A DNA stretch of 64,000 bases from Hypholoma sublateritium FD-334 SS-4. Taxonomy: Eukaryota > Basidiomycota > Agaricomycetes > Agaricales > Strophariaceae. The notes beneath the pieces were generated by a model that saw nothing but the letters and a program-made list of their open reading frames with translations, was not told the DNA's origin and ran no database searches. Made by a program: the position numbers and the translations under genes. Location: positions 124,001 to 188,000 of the forward strand of contig KN817572.1 of the NCBI GenBank assembly GCA_000827495.1, written 5' to 3'. This document shows, piece by piece, positions 10,629 to 22,758 of this stretch (the first letter of the stretch is position 1; every line of letters starts with the position of its first letter).

Positions 10629-12728
10629 ATGCTCGGGTTCTTTTCTCAAGCAATCCTGCTCCTTGTGTTTCTCCTTGGCCTGGCATATGCTCGTCTCTTG
10701 CAAAGCATCTCGTACTCGGGCGGCGTCCCGCGAATTGGAAAGCCTGGCCTCATCGGCTATATTCAGACAGCACTTAGATGGACACTAGACACCGAAAACC
10801 TGATCAAAGAGGGGCGGGCGGCGTTCTCCAGGAAGCCATTCGTTATCCCGACCTTTGCAAGTTGTTTCTCTTGATAATGAATCTAATCTGATAATATTTA
10901 TTGCAGTCGGGCCCTCTCTTTTTTCTGGGACCAGAATATCTGGAGCGCCTGCGCGCGGGACCGGACAGTGTAGTTCGTCCATCTTAATTTATTCCACTCT
11001 ATTTTTGCCAGGTGATAACGGTGACTTTAGTTTAATGCTATGCAGGCGGTCGATGAGGACCTCCAGCTGCCATACACCATGGACAAACATCAGCTGGCGA
11101 GCAATTCTTACCAAGCGAGGGTGTTGAGAACCGACGTAAATCGTTCTATTCCAACATACATTCCCGAGATATTGGATGAATCTACCCTGGCGATGACAGA
11201 GACATTCAAACCTGTAACCTCGGGTCCGCATTATGATCCCTCGTTCGTGGGGTAGCACTTATTCCATTCTATTAGAAAGCACAAGTGTACCCGTCTTTGA
11301 TACGATGACACACCTCATCGCAAGAATCAGTAATCGCGTGATCTTTGGAGAAGAACTATGTAGGAACGAGAAATTCCTCCATGCTGTCGTTCGCTTCTCG
11401 GAAACAGTGCCAGTAATCGCACCTTTCCTGCAATGGAGCCACCCTATCTTTCGCCCGTGAGTATAGAACTCAAAGCCAACTCTGGCCGTTAGCGGCTATT
11501 TCCTAATGTTCAATTGTTCTCATAGGATCGTGTATTTCGTCCTTGCCTGGGCGATGGGCGGGAAGAAGGAACCGCTCAAGTATCTGATCCCTCATCTCAA
11601 GCACAAAATGCAAAACCGAGAGACTTGGGCTGAAAAACCGGTAGGCACCTATTTCTCGACTAATATCAGTAGCTTCTTTTAAAATTAGTTAATATGTTCA
11701 CAGTTCCTAGTATCCGATTTTATCATCAAGAGTTCTCTTCCCCAAGAACCCGTTGAAGGAATTGCGGTCCGATTGCTAAACATTAATTTTGCAAGCATTC
11801 ATACTTCGTAAGACCCCGGGATAAGTTTTCGACAATAATAACTGAATACCTACATCTAGAGCTATATTTATCACACAAGCGCTATTTGAGATGGCCCTTC
11901 TATCGCCGGAAGAGCTCGAGAGCATGCGGTCAGAAATCAAGGAAGCGTTGGAGTCAGAGAATGGCTGGACGAAGGGCGCCATTGACAAAATGGTCAAAAT
12001 CGACTCTGCGCTCCGCGAAGTCGGCCGGTATTACGGCCTAGTGCATTGTGGGTCGTGTTCCTGGGTGTGGGGTATCCGTAATTGCTCACACCTTGTTAGC
12101 TACGCTGAGTCGGGTGGCAATGCTTGGCTGCGATCTCGACGAAGGCACTTATGTACCAGCTGGCTTCCGCGTCGCAGTCGACATTCGGGCCATTCACTTT
12201 GATCCTACTGTGTACAAAGATCCAGAACAGTGCGACCTCTTCCGTTTCTCGAAAATGCGGGCCCAAGACGGCACAGACTCGAAGTACGGATTCGCCATGG
12301 TCGATGCAAACGTACGTTTATGACGTATTTCCTTTGTGTGGCGCTCTCGTTGACCATATGCCTCCGTCCTGCTAAATATTCTTGCAGTATCTCCCGTTCG
12401 GTGCCGGTATGTGTAAGATCCGGGAGTTCTTTATCGTACCGCTAACATCGCGCTGGTCGTGCGTTCGCAGGGCGCCACGCTTGCGCTGGTCGGTTCTTTG
12501 CCGCTGTATGTTCTATTCGGCCCGATTCTGTCCTTGCATTCCCATGATCGAGTTATTTTGCCTTAGATGGAGCTCAAGATAATGCTTGCTCATATCCTAC
12601 TTGAGTATGACTTCAAGTATCCGCCTGGGATCACACAGCGTCCTAAGAATATGATATTCAATGGCGCGATCATCCCCGACCCCAAGACGCGACTTCTTTT
12701 TACGGCTAGGGCTAAGAAGGCCCTTTGA
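10629..12728 (+). CDS. Cytochrome P450 monooxygenase
   Basis: Membrane-anchored haem-thiolate oxygenase. An N-terminal anchor (MLGFFSQAILLLVFLLGLAY) leads into a typical P450 fold. The K-helix ExxR is seen as SALREVGRYYGL (E-V-G-R), FDPTVYKDPEQCDLFRFSKM precedes the haem loop, and the haem motif reads YLPFGAGRHACAGRFFAA. That motif is assembled across introns after FGAG and after FFAA; the Cys ligand is intact. The C-terminal end is PDPKTRLLFTARAKKAL, stop 12726-12728. About ten short introns. A 52-base intron after RYYGLVH restores frame to TLSRVAMLGCDL. The fold resembles agaricomycete P450s that act on terpenoid or other secondary metabolites, but the substrate is unknown and no terpene or polyketide gene sits beside it. 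Confidence 0.9.
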
Positions 12729-13162
12729 TTTCGTGGGTCGGCGTTTTCATGATAAACACAAACGTAGAATAGTGTACAGTGGCGTCGGTACGACCTGCGA
12801 AACGTTTAACCAGCACCTTTACTTACCCGCACCTTTACTTACCCCAGCGTTCCACAAGTGTCGCCCCCCGAGGGCGTCACGAATTTATATCCAAATCTCA
12901 TGTGACCAATCAAACTTTGTTAGGGTTTTATATGCTGGTGTGTGAGTGTAGATAGCTATGTGTAACGACGGAGAGAAAGTTGGAGGATGCTGTTAAATTA
13001 CAATCAAGAGTGGTAGGTGTGGATACCGAAATTATGTACATGTCCTTTGACGTTGAATCGAATTTGTAGCAAAGGAAACAAGAAAAGACATTCGAATGGA
13101 TGGGAACGAAAAAGAGAGCGTAGAGCGGGGTCCATTAAATTTGGTAGGTAAGGTGGTCATAG
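12729..13162. other. Convergent intergenic region
   Basis: 434 bases between the P450 stop and the stop of the disordered protein on the other strand. I see no coding signal; a short direct repeat, (A)CCTTTACTTACCC, occurs twice at about 12828-12854. Confidence 0.45.
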
Positions 13163-16100
13163 TTATCGTAAGAGATCCAATTGCTGGTCGTTTGATGGGT
13201 ATCGATAGGCGACAAAATCTGCATCTTGCTGGACAAGTTCTTCGAGCGCCTTGCGCGACGTGACAGACATCCGGAGGTTCGAGTTGGGCGCGTTGGAACT
13301 GAAAGTGCTGTGTCGCGAGACCGAAGTGGTGTATCCGTTTGTAGTCGCATCATCCTGAGCGTCGTACGGCGAGTAGGGCATCGTCGGGAAGTGGTGCACG
13401 CCTTTCTCCTGCACGTACTCCTGCTCACGGTCGCGTTTGTCGCTCTTTTTTCCGAGGAGGCTGGAAAGGCCGAATTTGCTCTTCCGTTTGGTCGATGGGC
13501 GCGGAGAGCTCGACCGCGCGTTTTCCTGGGTGTAGCCCAGGGATTGTCGCGACGCGCCGAAATCGTCGTAGCCCCTCGGCGGATTAAAGACCACAGGTTT
13601 GGTGGTAGGCATGGTCTGAGCGGCCATGTTTGGTCGGGAGGACGTGCCGCCGAATGACTGGCGCCTCGAGTCGTTCGTCCTGAACGGTGCTTGCGGTGGG
13701 AGGAAGTCATGGGCCGCGCCGGAGCCGGGAGGTAAGGTGCGATGGTCGTAGTACGTCCGTGGCCGAGTTGAGTCGGATGGAGTGATGCGCGCTGGTTGTT
13801 CGCCAGGAGGAAGTGGAGGAAGCGATTTCTCCCGAGCGAGAGATGTGGGTCGATTGAAAGAGTTGGCAGCATTGGGACTCAACCCGTTCGAGGGAGATGT
13901 GGGCAGTGGTGAATTGGGCACACTTGGGATGCTGTGTGTGCGAAGTTGTACCTCCGACTTGGCTGAATGGACGGATTTTCGTCTTGTACTCTGTGATCGG
14001 TTGAGCGTATCATCAGCATAATCGCCTTGGCCATTAGGTTCGACGATTTCTATATCACCAGACCGGCGCAATGAGGTCGGGGAAGGCAACAAGCTTGAAG
14101 GAGCTGTAGGTGGCGACATACCAGGAGAACCGAACTTGCCTGAGACCACAACGGAAGGAAGAGAAGGCGTAGAGGCATGACGTATTGCGCCGTCGGCAGG
14201 GCCAGGTCCTCGGTTGACGAGGTATGATAAAGGAGGAGGAGGTGCCAAGGGAAGGTCGTCTTCAGTTCCTTCCTCTCGTTTCTCCGTTTCGCGTTGTTGA
14301 GCATGATCATTCTTCCCAGTCACCATGCGCCAAATTTTGGCGAGGCCCTTTTTCTTCTTTTTCCCCTTCTCCTCGTGCACACTCTTGTCGTTTATGTCGT
14401 CCGTTTCTGCCAGAGGCCATATTTGGCTGCGCCGAGGGGTGTTAAGATCGACCGCAGTTGTATACCGGCGAGAAGTTGCTGCATTGTTTTCACGTTGTAG
14501 AGCAACACTGCGTGAGGGATCAGTAAGTGCAAAGATAACGGGAACGATAAAATACGTACTGCATATCGACCATACTACCTGACATTCCCGAGGGTGCAAA
14601 GCTTTCCTGGCTTCGCCATCCCGAGCTTAAATTCCGCATCCCGAAGAATCTTGTTCGCCGGGGGGACGCTGATCCCATGCTGTGAACATCTGAGAAGGAC
14701 GCCTGCGAATACGCGCGAGGTAAGTCGGGCCGATCTAGAGGCGCTGTTAGCACGCTAGCAGGCCGCGCCGAACTCGTCTGAGAGTAGCGCGAATATGGCT
14801 TCAGCCCGTTATCCGCGGGCGGACCGCCGCTCTGCGCAGATATAATCGAAGTTACATCCATCGCCGAGCCACGAGACGATTTACGAGCGCGCCTATCTTT
14901 CTTTTTCCGCTCGCGGGCTTCTTTCTCCTCCCTGCGCACATCGACATGTTCGACAATCATGCCATTTTCCAAGAGAGTTACTTCACGAGAATTCGATCTG
15001 ACGTGGTTCGGATTCCAGGTTGGAGAGTGAGGAGAGTTGGGGGGTTTGATGCGGACGCCGCCGAGGTCATCTGAAGCCGAAGCGCTATTACCCATATCGT
15101 ACGCTGATCGTCTGAGCTGCGAGTAGGCATCCCGCATCCGATTGTCCAACTGTTTAGCTTCTTGCATAGCACGAGCATGCGCGAGGGCCTCAGCCTGCAA
15201 CAAAGTACGTTGGGACTTGATGTAAGTGTTCAGCGTCTGCTGCCGCGAAGCAGGTTCCCGTGGATTCTAAAAGGAAAGGAAGGTAAGCTGATTAGAGCAT
15301 AAAATATGCTTGATACTTACAATGCTAAGCCAAAGTTTAACATTTTGCTCAGTCAGTCGGCCGCCCTGCACTCGCGGACGCGACTGATAGTCCACGACGA
15401 TGCCATTGGCCTCCTCGTCTAATTCCCTTTGTTTCAACTCTTCGAATGCGGCGTCACTAGCCCGTTCCCACACGCCTGGCGACGTAACATCCACGTCGGC
15501 CATGTCTTGATCACGCATGGCGCATTCAACGCAGACTTCCTCTTGCGGAGGTATGATAGGCGTATAGGTTTGCACCGGCGCGTTCGTCTGCGTGACATAT
15601 GTAGGCTGCTGAGCGAACGCGCGATGGTTGGGTGCAATCGGTGGATTATAGGTGGGCGACGCCGACAAAGACATGATGGGAGGAAATTGAGACGCGTTAG
15701 CAGCTACTGCATTCGCGCCTGGCGAGGCAGCCCTGCGAAGGGCTGAGGTTGGGGGAACACTAGGAGAGGTACGACCGTCAGTTGGAGTCCCCCGCGACGG
15801 TGGACTAGAGCCTTGCGGGCTACGGGGACCAACGACCGTCTCTTGCATGGAACCCTTAGCCGAGGGCCTGGTGTCAGTAGACATCTTGGAAGAGGATGGC
15901 TGGTTGGTGTCTTCGAGGCTGTAGCGCTCGACGACGCGGCGCGAGGCGCCGGGGGGTAGTGCGTAGGACAGGGAGCTGCGTGGGGGTTCTTGCGATTGGT
16001 GATCTGGCAGGAAGCCCTGCGGGGAGCGCCTGCCCTGGCGTGACGACGAGCGCTGTGCGTATTGGATGTCCGACTGGGTGGGCTGGTCGCCTGCACCCCA

Positions 16101-16373
16101 AGCGAGGGAAAGGCGGGCATTGTCAGCCGCCGCGCGCGCGGACTGCACGTCTGGAGCTAGCATGTCCTCGCCGCTCGGGGTCTGGGTGTCTGGGCTTGGC
16201 GGTTCCCGCGAGCGTTCGGCGGAATTTGAGGGCTGGTATCTGTTGGCGGGTGACCTGGCTGCGTGGGTGGGGTATCGGGTGTCATCGAAGTCGAATTCGT
16301 TGATGAGCGCGCGGGTGTACAGGGGGTTCTTTGCGGGGTCGTTGTTCCTCAGCGGATGGAGGGCTGCGGCCAT
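13163..16373 (-). CDS. Large disordered conserved fungal protein of unknown function
   Basis: Three main exons read leftward from ATG 16373 (MAAALHPLRNNDPAKNPLYT) give about 1,000 residues. The product is dominated by Ser, Pro, Arg and Gln. One ordered island stands out: VCVECAMRDQDMADVDVTS, GVWERASDAAFEELKQREL and RLTEQNVKLWLSI, then a helical stretch LLQAEALAHARAMQEAKQLD. Further on are basic helices (EEKEARERKKKDRRARK, KKKKKGLAKIWRMVTGK) and many Pro-rich SLPPLPPGEQP-type sites that could bind SH3 domains. It ends YRYPSNDQQLDLLR at 13163. I recall similar CxxC-containing blocks in other fungal proteins without a known role. The CVECAMRD pair may bind metal, which is inference. A cytoskeletal or signalling scaffold is possible but unproven. 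Confidence 0.75.
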
Positions 16374-16634
16374 GCTGCTGGGGACGACGTTGGGGCGGTT
16401 AGTAGCTACCAGGCGATGGACGCAGCTGGGGACGCAGGGGACGCAGCCAACGTCGTGGGTGGTGAAGACACAGTCGGGGCTGTGATTCTCACTCAATCGC
16501 TCTTACGGAACATGCCGACTGACAACTCAAACGCATAAATTCAATATCATTATTTCTAAAACCCTCCGTCTATACTACTTGCGATACCTGTACGGCATTC
16601 ACGTCAATCACAGCCGCTTGAAACATCAATCTAC
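16374..16634. other. Intergenic: promoter of the disordered protein, 3' flank of NDUFS7
   Basis: 261 bases, no reading frame of interest. Confidence 0.4.
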
Positions 16635-17630
<996 letters not shown>

Positions 17631-17690
17631 TGGGGAGAATGTGGAGAAGAGCAACGTCGAACCTGGCGTTGAGCTAACCCGATTGACACG

Positions 17691-17695
17691 ATTGG
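17691..17695 (-). promoter_or_regulatory. CCAAT box upstream of NDUFS7
   Basis: ATTGG on the plus strand is CCAAT in the gene's direction, 61 bases before the ATG. CCAAT boxes bind the HAP complex, a known activator of fungal respiratory genes. Role here is inferred. Confidence 0.4.
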
Positions 17696-17703
17696 CTCGA
17701 AAT

Positions 17704-17709
17704 CACGTG
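17704..17709. promoter_or_regulatory. CACGTG E-box upstream of NDUFS7
   Basis: ATCACGTGCTC, 74 bases before the ATG and 8 bases from the CCAAT box. The context TCACGTG is the Cbf1-type site. Confidence 0.4.
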
Positions 17710-18087
17710 CTCAGTTTCACAAGCACCACCGGCGACCGCAATATTGGATATCCAGAGGAAGCCAAAGGATCAATCATCGTGCTAAGATACATGTGGGATT
17801 ACAAGATAGTTATGCTAGATGTGGTTAAAATACAAATCAAGAGTATGCTCTACAATGCCGAATTATGAGGTTTTTACGGGATGAAAAACCAGGAATAACG
17901 AAAGAAACAAGAAATGCCGAATGGTAGAACATACTGAATGATCAATATAATCACGTAGATAGAAACAGAGAAATGGTGAAAGGGCCAACGCAATCCGATG
18001 CTGAAAAGTCTACTTAAGACTAAAATGTCCTGAAATATGGGTAGGGGAATATCAAGTGAAGAAAGAGAAAGAGATGTCAACACGATA

Positions 18088-19759
18088 TCAAAGTGCGTTC
18101 AACCAATGGTGCGCTTTGATTTCAGAGATACTGGCGCGTGTGTCGGGATTTGGATCCAGACACCTTTTCATGAGGTCCATAGCGAGGTCCGATATTTTGC
18201 CTACCACCTTCTCCGAAATGAATATATGGCCGTCCACCGCATCTCGCGCCGTAGGGAACGGGGAAATGCCGGCCAACAAATATGAAAGCAATACGCCAAG
18301 GGTCCAAACTTCCGCCGGCGCGGCCTGATAGCTCTTCTTGAGAAGGATTTCAGAGGAAGCGTACGCCGCAGTGCCATAGAACATTTTGTAGTAAGGCCGA
18401 GGTTCATCGGGATTGACAACCGCGGAGCTTCCAAAGTCAATTAATTTGATCTGTCGCATTTGGTCAGTAAATTTTTAAACAAGGTTTGATTGAGCGGCGT
18501 ACCTTCAAGTTTTTGTCAATCACCAGGTTTTCATCCTTGATATCGCGGTGGGCTATGCCATGACGGTCGAGATAGTGAACAGCGTCGACAACCTGAGAAA
18601 ATACATAGCGCGCCTGCGCTTCTGTCAAACGTTTGTCCGCTGATTGTTCAATGCATTCGAATAAATCATGCGAAGGCCGGCGAGTTATTCCTGGCTGTGT
18701 TTGGACCGATAGGGAAAGCTGCGAATGGAGTAATTTTGGCATGTCTTGGTCGGGCCCAGACTTTATATCACCGTGGCCGGTGGCGAGGGGCTGTATGGTC
18801 GCAAACATGTGGGGCGGAGTACTTGGTTCAGACGCCGGTAGTGATGTTTCCGACGACGACGGTGACAATGCCGGTGTGGATGTTGATGAAGCAAAGCGAT
18901 TTTGGCAAGGCGGTTGTATACTGCTCAATTTGTGCTGAGTATTCCACGGCGACCCATGTAATTCCTGGACCTATAGAACACATAAGCAGTTGCAGCAACT
19001 GACATGAAACAAACATACCAAATAGAAATAGAGACTGTCCTCGAACAAGTCCAGGCATTTGACAATGTTTTCGTGGTTTATGTAGCTCAGCAATACCACC
19101 TCGGTAGGGAGTCTGCCAACCACTTCATCCTCCGTCCAGGCGTGATCCGGGACTTTCTCCTTAATGATGAATTTGACCGCGACCTCGTGGCCTTCGATAC
19201 GGTGGTAGGCCGTCATGACGAAGCCATACCCGCCCGAACCCAATTCGTCTTCCAGTTGGTACGTTGCGACGAATTGGGCGTTTAACTGGTGTTCGGCTGG
19301 GAAATGGGTCGAATGCATGCACGCCTCCGTATTGTAGTGCAGACGGGGCTGGGGAGACGTATCTAAGGACGTGTCGAATTGGAGTTGGAGCTGGTTCGCC
19401 TCCATTTCTCGAGGGGATGACGGGGGACGGGAAAAGGGACTTGAAGTCCAGGGGTCATGCTGTCGCTCACATTCCGAGACCGTAGACGACGGCGGGAGAG
19501 TTTTGGATATGTGCCAGATGCCAGCGCCGGACAGGTTCCTGAGACAAGGGAGAGCCTTAGACATGGCGCCCTCCGAATGGACTCGGCGCAGTGGAAAAGG
19601 ACTAGTGCGAGAGAGAGAAAAACACGTCGAGCGTTGTTGTGGGACCCTGGCGGAAATGTCTAGAATTTCGGACGATGATGAATGGGGCGACGCCAGCTGC
19701 GGTGATGCCGTCATTTGTGGCTCGACGCGGAGAAAGGGAGGATGTATGTAGTGAAACAC
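18088..19759 (-). CDS. Ser/Thr protein kinase, PSK/PIM-like CAMK group
   Basis: Read leftward from 19759 (or a later in-frame Met near 19714). A disordered leader of about 150 residues precedes the kinase domain. Motifs: LEDELGSGGYGFVMTA (Gly loop), HEVAVKFIIKEK (catalytic Lys), TEVVLLSYINHENIVKCLDL, HGIAHRDIKDENLVIDKNLK (catalytic loop), IKLIDFGSSAVV (DFG), FYGTAAYASSEILL and the C-lobe AEVWTLGVLLSYLLAGISPF. It ends HHWLNAL. Catalytic residues are intact. DFGS with the SSEIL variant of APE resembles PAS kinases and PIM kinases, but no PAS domain is visible. Odd: about 90 Ser/Pro-rich residues (18918-18690) interrupt the fold between the hinge (LYFYLV) and the helix before HRD. Confidence 0.88.
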
Positions 19760-19942
19760 AAGGGAGGAATTCTAGAGGCAAAGGTAGAGAAGAAAAAGAA
19801 AGGACATGAGCGCGAGACGGAAGGTGGACGGAGAGCTGTGTTGGAGTAGCTTGCTTGTGAAATCACGATCAGCGGAACGGGCTCGGAGTGTCCATTTTGG
19901 GAACTGTCTACCATCGATCACACGCCGCTCACTACGCTCTAC

Positions 19943-21727
19943 CTAAGTGCTAGCTTCTGCAAGCGACCACATATAATAAACGCCTGCGCACGGGTCGTAT
20001 CGGAACAAGTCAGCTTTATAACACCCACAGATGCGGGGTTTCCTACCAAGGCTTCTGTACGGCTTCCAGCATTCTGTCAATGCTGCCATCTCGGGCGGCG
20101 TTAGGATCGCGCCTCTGGCCGTCCGTACCAAACATGTTTAGCACATGTCCTATTGTTACACTACACACTCACTTGACTTTATTCTTGCCAGACAGTCTGC
20201 TCTTAAGGACCGCCACGTCCATTCCAGTCGGTAAAGGAACCGTTGCAGTTGTCGCGGTCTTATTCAAGGTTTCCTTGATTGACGGTGTGAATGTTGGCGG
20301 CAGAGAGGGAACATCTGCTGTTTCATCTGATGTATTACCTGGGGGAACAGATGAAGTTCCTAACGCGAGAGAATCCGCCGAATCCAAAGCGGGGAGTTCG
20401 TCTGCTTTTGTTGATTTTTTGCCTTTGGCTTTCTTAGGCGTCGCAGTACCTCCAACCTTTTCGGGAGAGATGCTGTAGTTGTGAACTGGGGAATGCAAGG
20501 ACAAAAACCACCGGACCACACCCCGCTGTACACCCAAGTCGCCTGCATAAAGAAAGTAGATAAACCAGGAGACAATGTTAGACATACATAGATGCACTTA
20601 CCGACAGGTAAAATGTCAGGTCGCCGAAGGGAGAATATTGCAAACATATCCACTATGACCACATACTATCAGTGAAGTGCTCATAATTAGCGACGGTTCA
20701 GTACCAGTCCACTAAGAAAAGCCAGATGAGTAAATTCTAAACACAGGGACTCGCCCTCCACACTTACCCGCCCTATACCCCGAACTTCGATCAGCATCTC
20801 AGCAAGTTCTTCGTCATCGGCGTTCAAGAGTTTCGTTGTGGAGAGTCGGCCATCCGCAAATCTTGCCGCGAGATCCTGAACTGGGGAATGCGGACATAAA
20901 TCAGGAGCGGAGTGGAATGTGAAGACATTTGCTATTACTGTATTCCGCCTTCCGACCACTTAAGCCAGCGGTCCTAAGAGTGGCAAGTTCCGTGGAAGCT
21001 ACTTGGCGCGGAGATGGGAAGAATGAGACGGCCTTCCGTCTTTAGCGTCCATAATTAGGTATTTAGCTGGAGCCACCAGATAGTTCAAGGCTATGACATA
21101 CTCTTCATCGGTGGGATTCTCAGGAATAGACTGGTCGTAGAGACGAATGAACTTGTGGGTGATTGAACGAGCGGCCAACCATGATATTTGTTGTCCCCTA
21201 AAAGGAACTTCATTCGTACCATACCCTAGGAGCTGGCCAAAAATATGGAATAATCTCACAGGATTGAAGTCGCAAGTGCTCTGTCGAGTATGTCAACAAT
21301 TAGTTCGTGTCTAGACGGATTAACTTAGCTCGTACCGAAATGGATGAACTTGTTCAAGATGCTCGAAAGGTTTGCACGGCATCTTGGAAAAGAGGTCTTC
21401 AAAACGATTGTCAACCTGAATAAGGTGCTCTTTTGCGTGGTCGAAATTGAATGTAAGCACAGCAGGAACAAAGTCTGTCTCTGGGTCGTCTTGAACATCA
21501 GCAGTTGCAGAGGCCGAAGCGGTTATCGCAATATCAGCCTTATCGTTGACGGTATCTGGCTTAGGTATCTTCTGAGTATCTTTGACCAGCTCGGTAGCTG
21601 CCTTGCGCTTGCGAGGGGTCTTGGTCTTGATCTTGATCTCCTCCGTTGCAGGAGTTGGAGCAAGCTCAGATATATTGGCGGCTGCAGCCAGTGCAGCCCG
21701 CGTTGATGAGCGCCTAACAACTGGCAT
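19943..21727 (-). CDS. MAG1: DNA-3-methyladenine glycosylase II (AlkA/MAG1, HhH-GPD)
   Basis: Base-excision repair enzyme that removes alkylated bases. Start MPVVRRSSTRAALAAAAN at 21727, with a Lys-rich leader (KIKTKTPRKRK) that may be a nuclear signal. The catalytic core is spread over about eight exons: LGQQISWLAARSITHKFIR, SFFPSPRQVAS, TLRTAGLSGRKAEY, QDLAARFADGRLSTTKL, EMLIEVRGIGRWTVDMFAIF (helix-hairpin-helix) and RRPDILPVGDLGVQRGV, whose Asp is the expected catalytic residue. The end is YRSLGVYYMWSLAEAST at 19943. Odd: roughly 75 Lys/Ser/Thr-rich residues (about 20480-20190) sit between the GPD loop and the final helix, an insertion absent from bacterial AlkA. Confidence 0.92.
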
Positions 21728-22067
21728 GGTCCACTGACAGGAAGACGACGAGAGGAAACGCAGGAAAGAAATCGTTTATTGTATTGAGGGTGGTTGGGTT
21801 TTGGATTGAAGCTGGCGCGGCTGGAATGCCTTAAGAATGCGAGCGTTGGTCAGCATCTCGCAAGCAGCGAACCTGCGAGGGATGAGTAATGAAGGAGTTG
21901 AGAGTGGGTCAGCGCAAGATAAGATGTACATGCATTAGATAAGATGTCCCACAAAATATCGTCCTTCACGGTTGAGTTTCACGCTCGGCAGACACTTGCA
22001 CCTTGCTTGCATCTCCACAGTAACATCCCAGGACCCAAAACAAACCCCAAACCTTGTATTCTGCACC
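21728..22067. other. Divergent promoter region (MAG1 / I9 inhibitor)
   Basis: 340 bases between divergent starts, with no coding signal. ATTAGATAAGATGT near 21934-21950 contains GATAAG motifs that could be GATA-factor sites. Confidence 0.4.
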
Positions 22068-22541
22068 ATGTTTACCGGAAATTGTGATAGTCAGTGACCA
22101 ACCCGCTAACTGCATTGCCATTCATGCACATGTTCCTTTGATACTCATAGAATATATAGTCGTCTTCAAAGACGGTGCAACCTCAGACCAAGTCAGTCAG
22201 TTTGCCAGCGACCTTGGCAGGAATGGCAAGTATAAGTGCAATTATTCCTACATATGTAGCAACTGAAGAGTTCGTAGGCGGAGAGGTCTTGCATATCTAC
22301 AATGGCGTAGTGAATGTCTGTGGTTCCACTATAATTTATTTACATTCAATGTCATATACATGAAGACTGATTTTATGGTCCTTTGCAGGGATTCTCCGCA
22401 ACCATCCCAACCCATTTCCTCACCTCCCTACAGGCGTCTGACCTCATCGAATACATCGGTGTGACATAAGCTAATTTGACACCTCGTCGTTTCAATAATA
22501 TTTCTTAATCAGAGCCCGATGGCATTGTCACAACGCAGTGA
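22068..22541 (+). CDS. Small peptidase inhibitor I9 domain protein (proteinase-A-inhibitor / POIA1 type)
   Basis: Small protein of about 80 residues built from five exons; related fungal proteins inhibit subtilisin-family proteases and act as propeptide-like chaperones. Visible blocks: YIVVFKDGATSDQVSQFASD, then EEFVGGEVLHIYNG, GFSATIPTHFLTSLQASDLI and EYIEPDGIVTTQ ending at TGA 22539-22541. The closing DGIVTTQ is a hallmark of these mushroom inhibitors. ATG 22068 gives MFTGNCDKYIVVF after an intron 22090-22150. The second intron only keeps frame if it uses a GC donor (GCAAGT at 22226, end 22259, 34 bases), unusually short. No secretion signal is seen, as expected for the cytosolic class. Confidence 0.8.
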
Positions 22542-22758
22542 GAAGTTCTGCAGACATGTGAATTAAACAGGATTTTCTTCCGATGCCTGGTATGTTTGAA
22601 GAGAAGGTCCTTGTACAATTAACACACTGCATTATATACGCTGTGAAACATCCACAGGGACAGCAGGAGAACGTTGGTGGTGAGGTATGAATTGGTGAGC
22701 TCCCCGGAAGCGAAAGGGTACACAGGACGTCCAATTTGGTTTGCTTTATTCCATTACG
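22542..22758. other. Convergent 3' ends (I9 inhibitor / RGS)
   Basis: 217 bases, no coding signal; shared 3' UTR space. Confidence 0.4.

Larger units (their letters stand above)
17631..18087. other. Promoter of NDUFS7 and 3' flank of the kinase gene
   Basis: 457 bases without a gene. The part near 17690-17710 holds the regulatory boxes listed separately; the rest is AT-richer and unremarkable. Confidence 0.45.
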
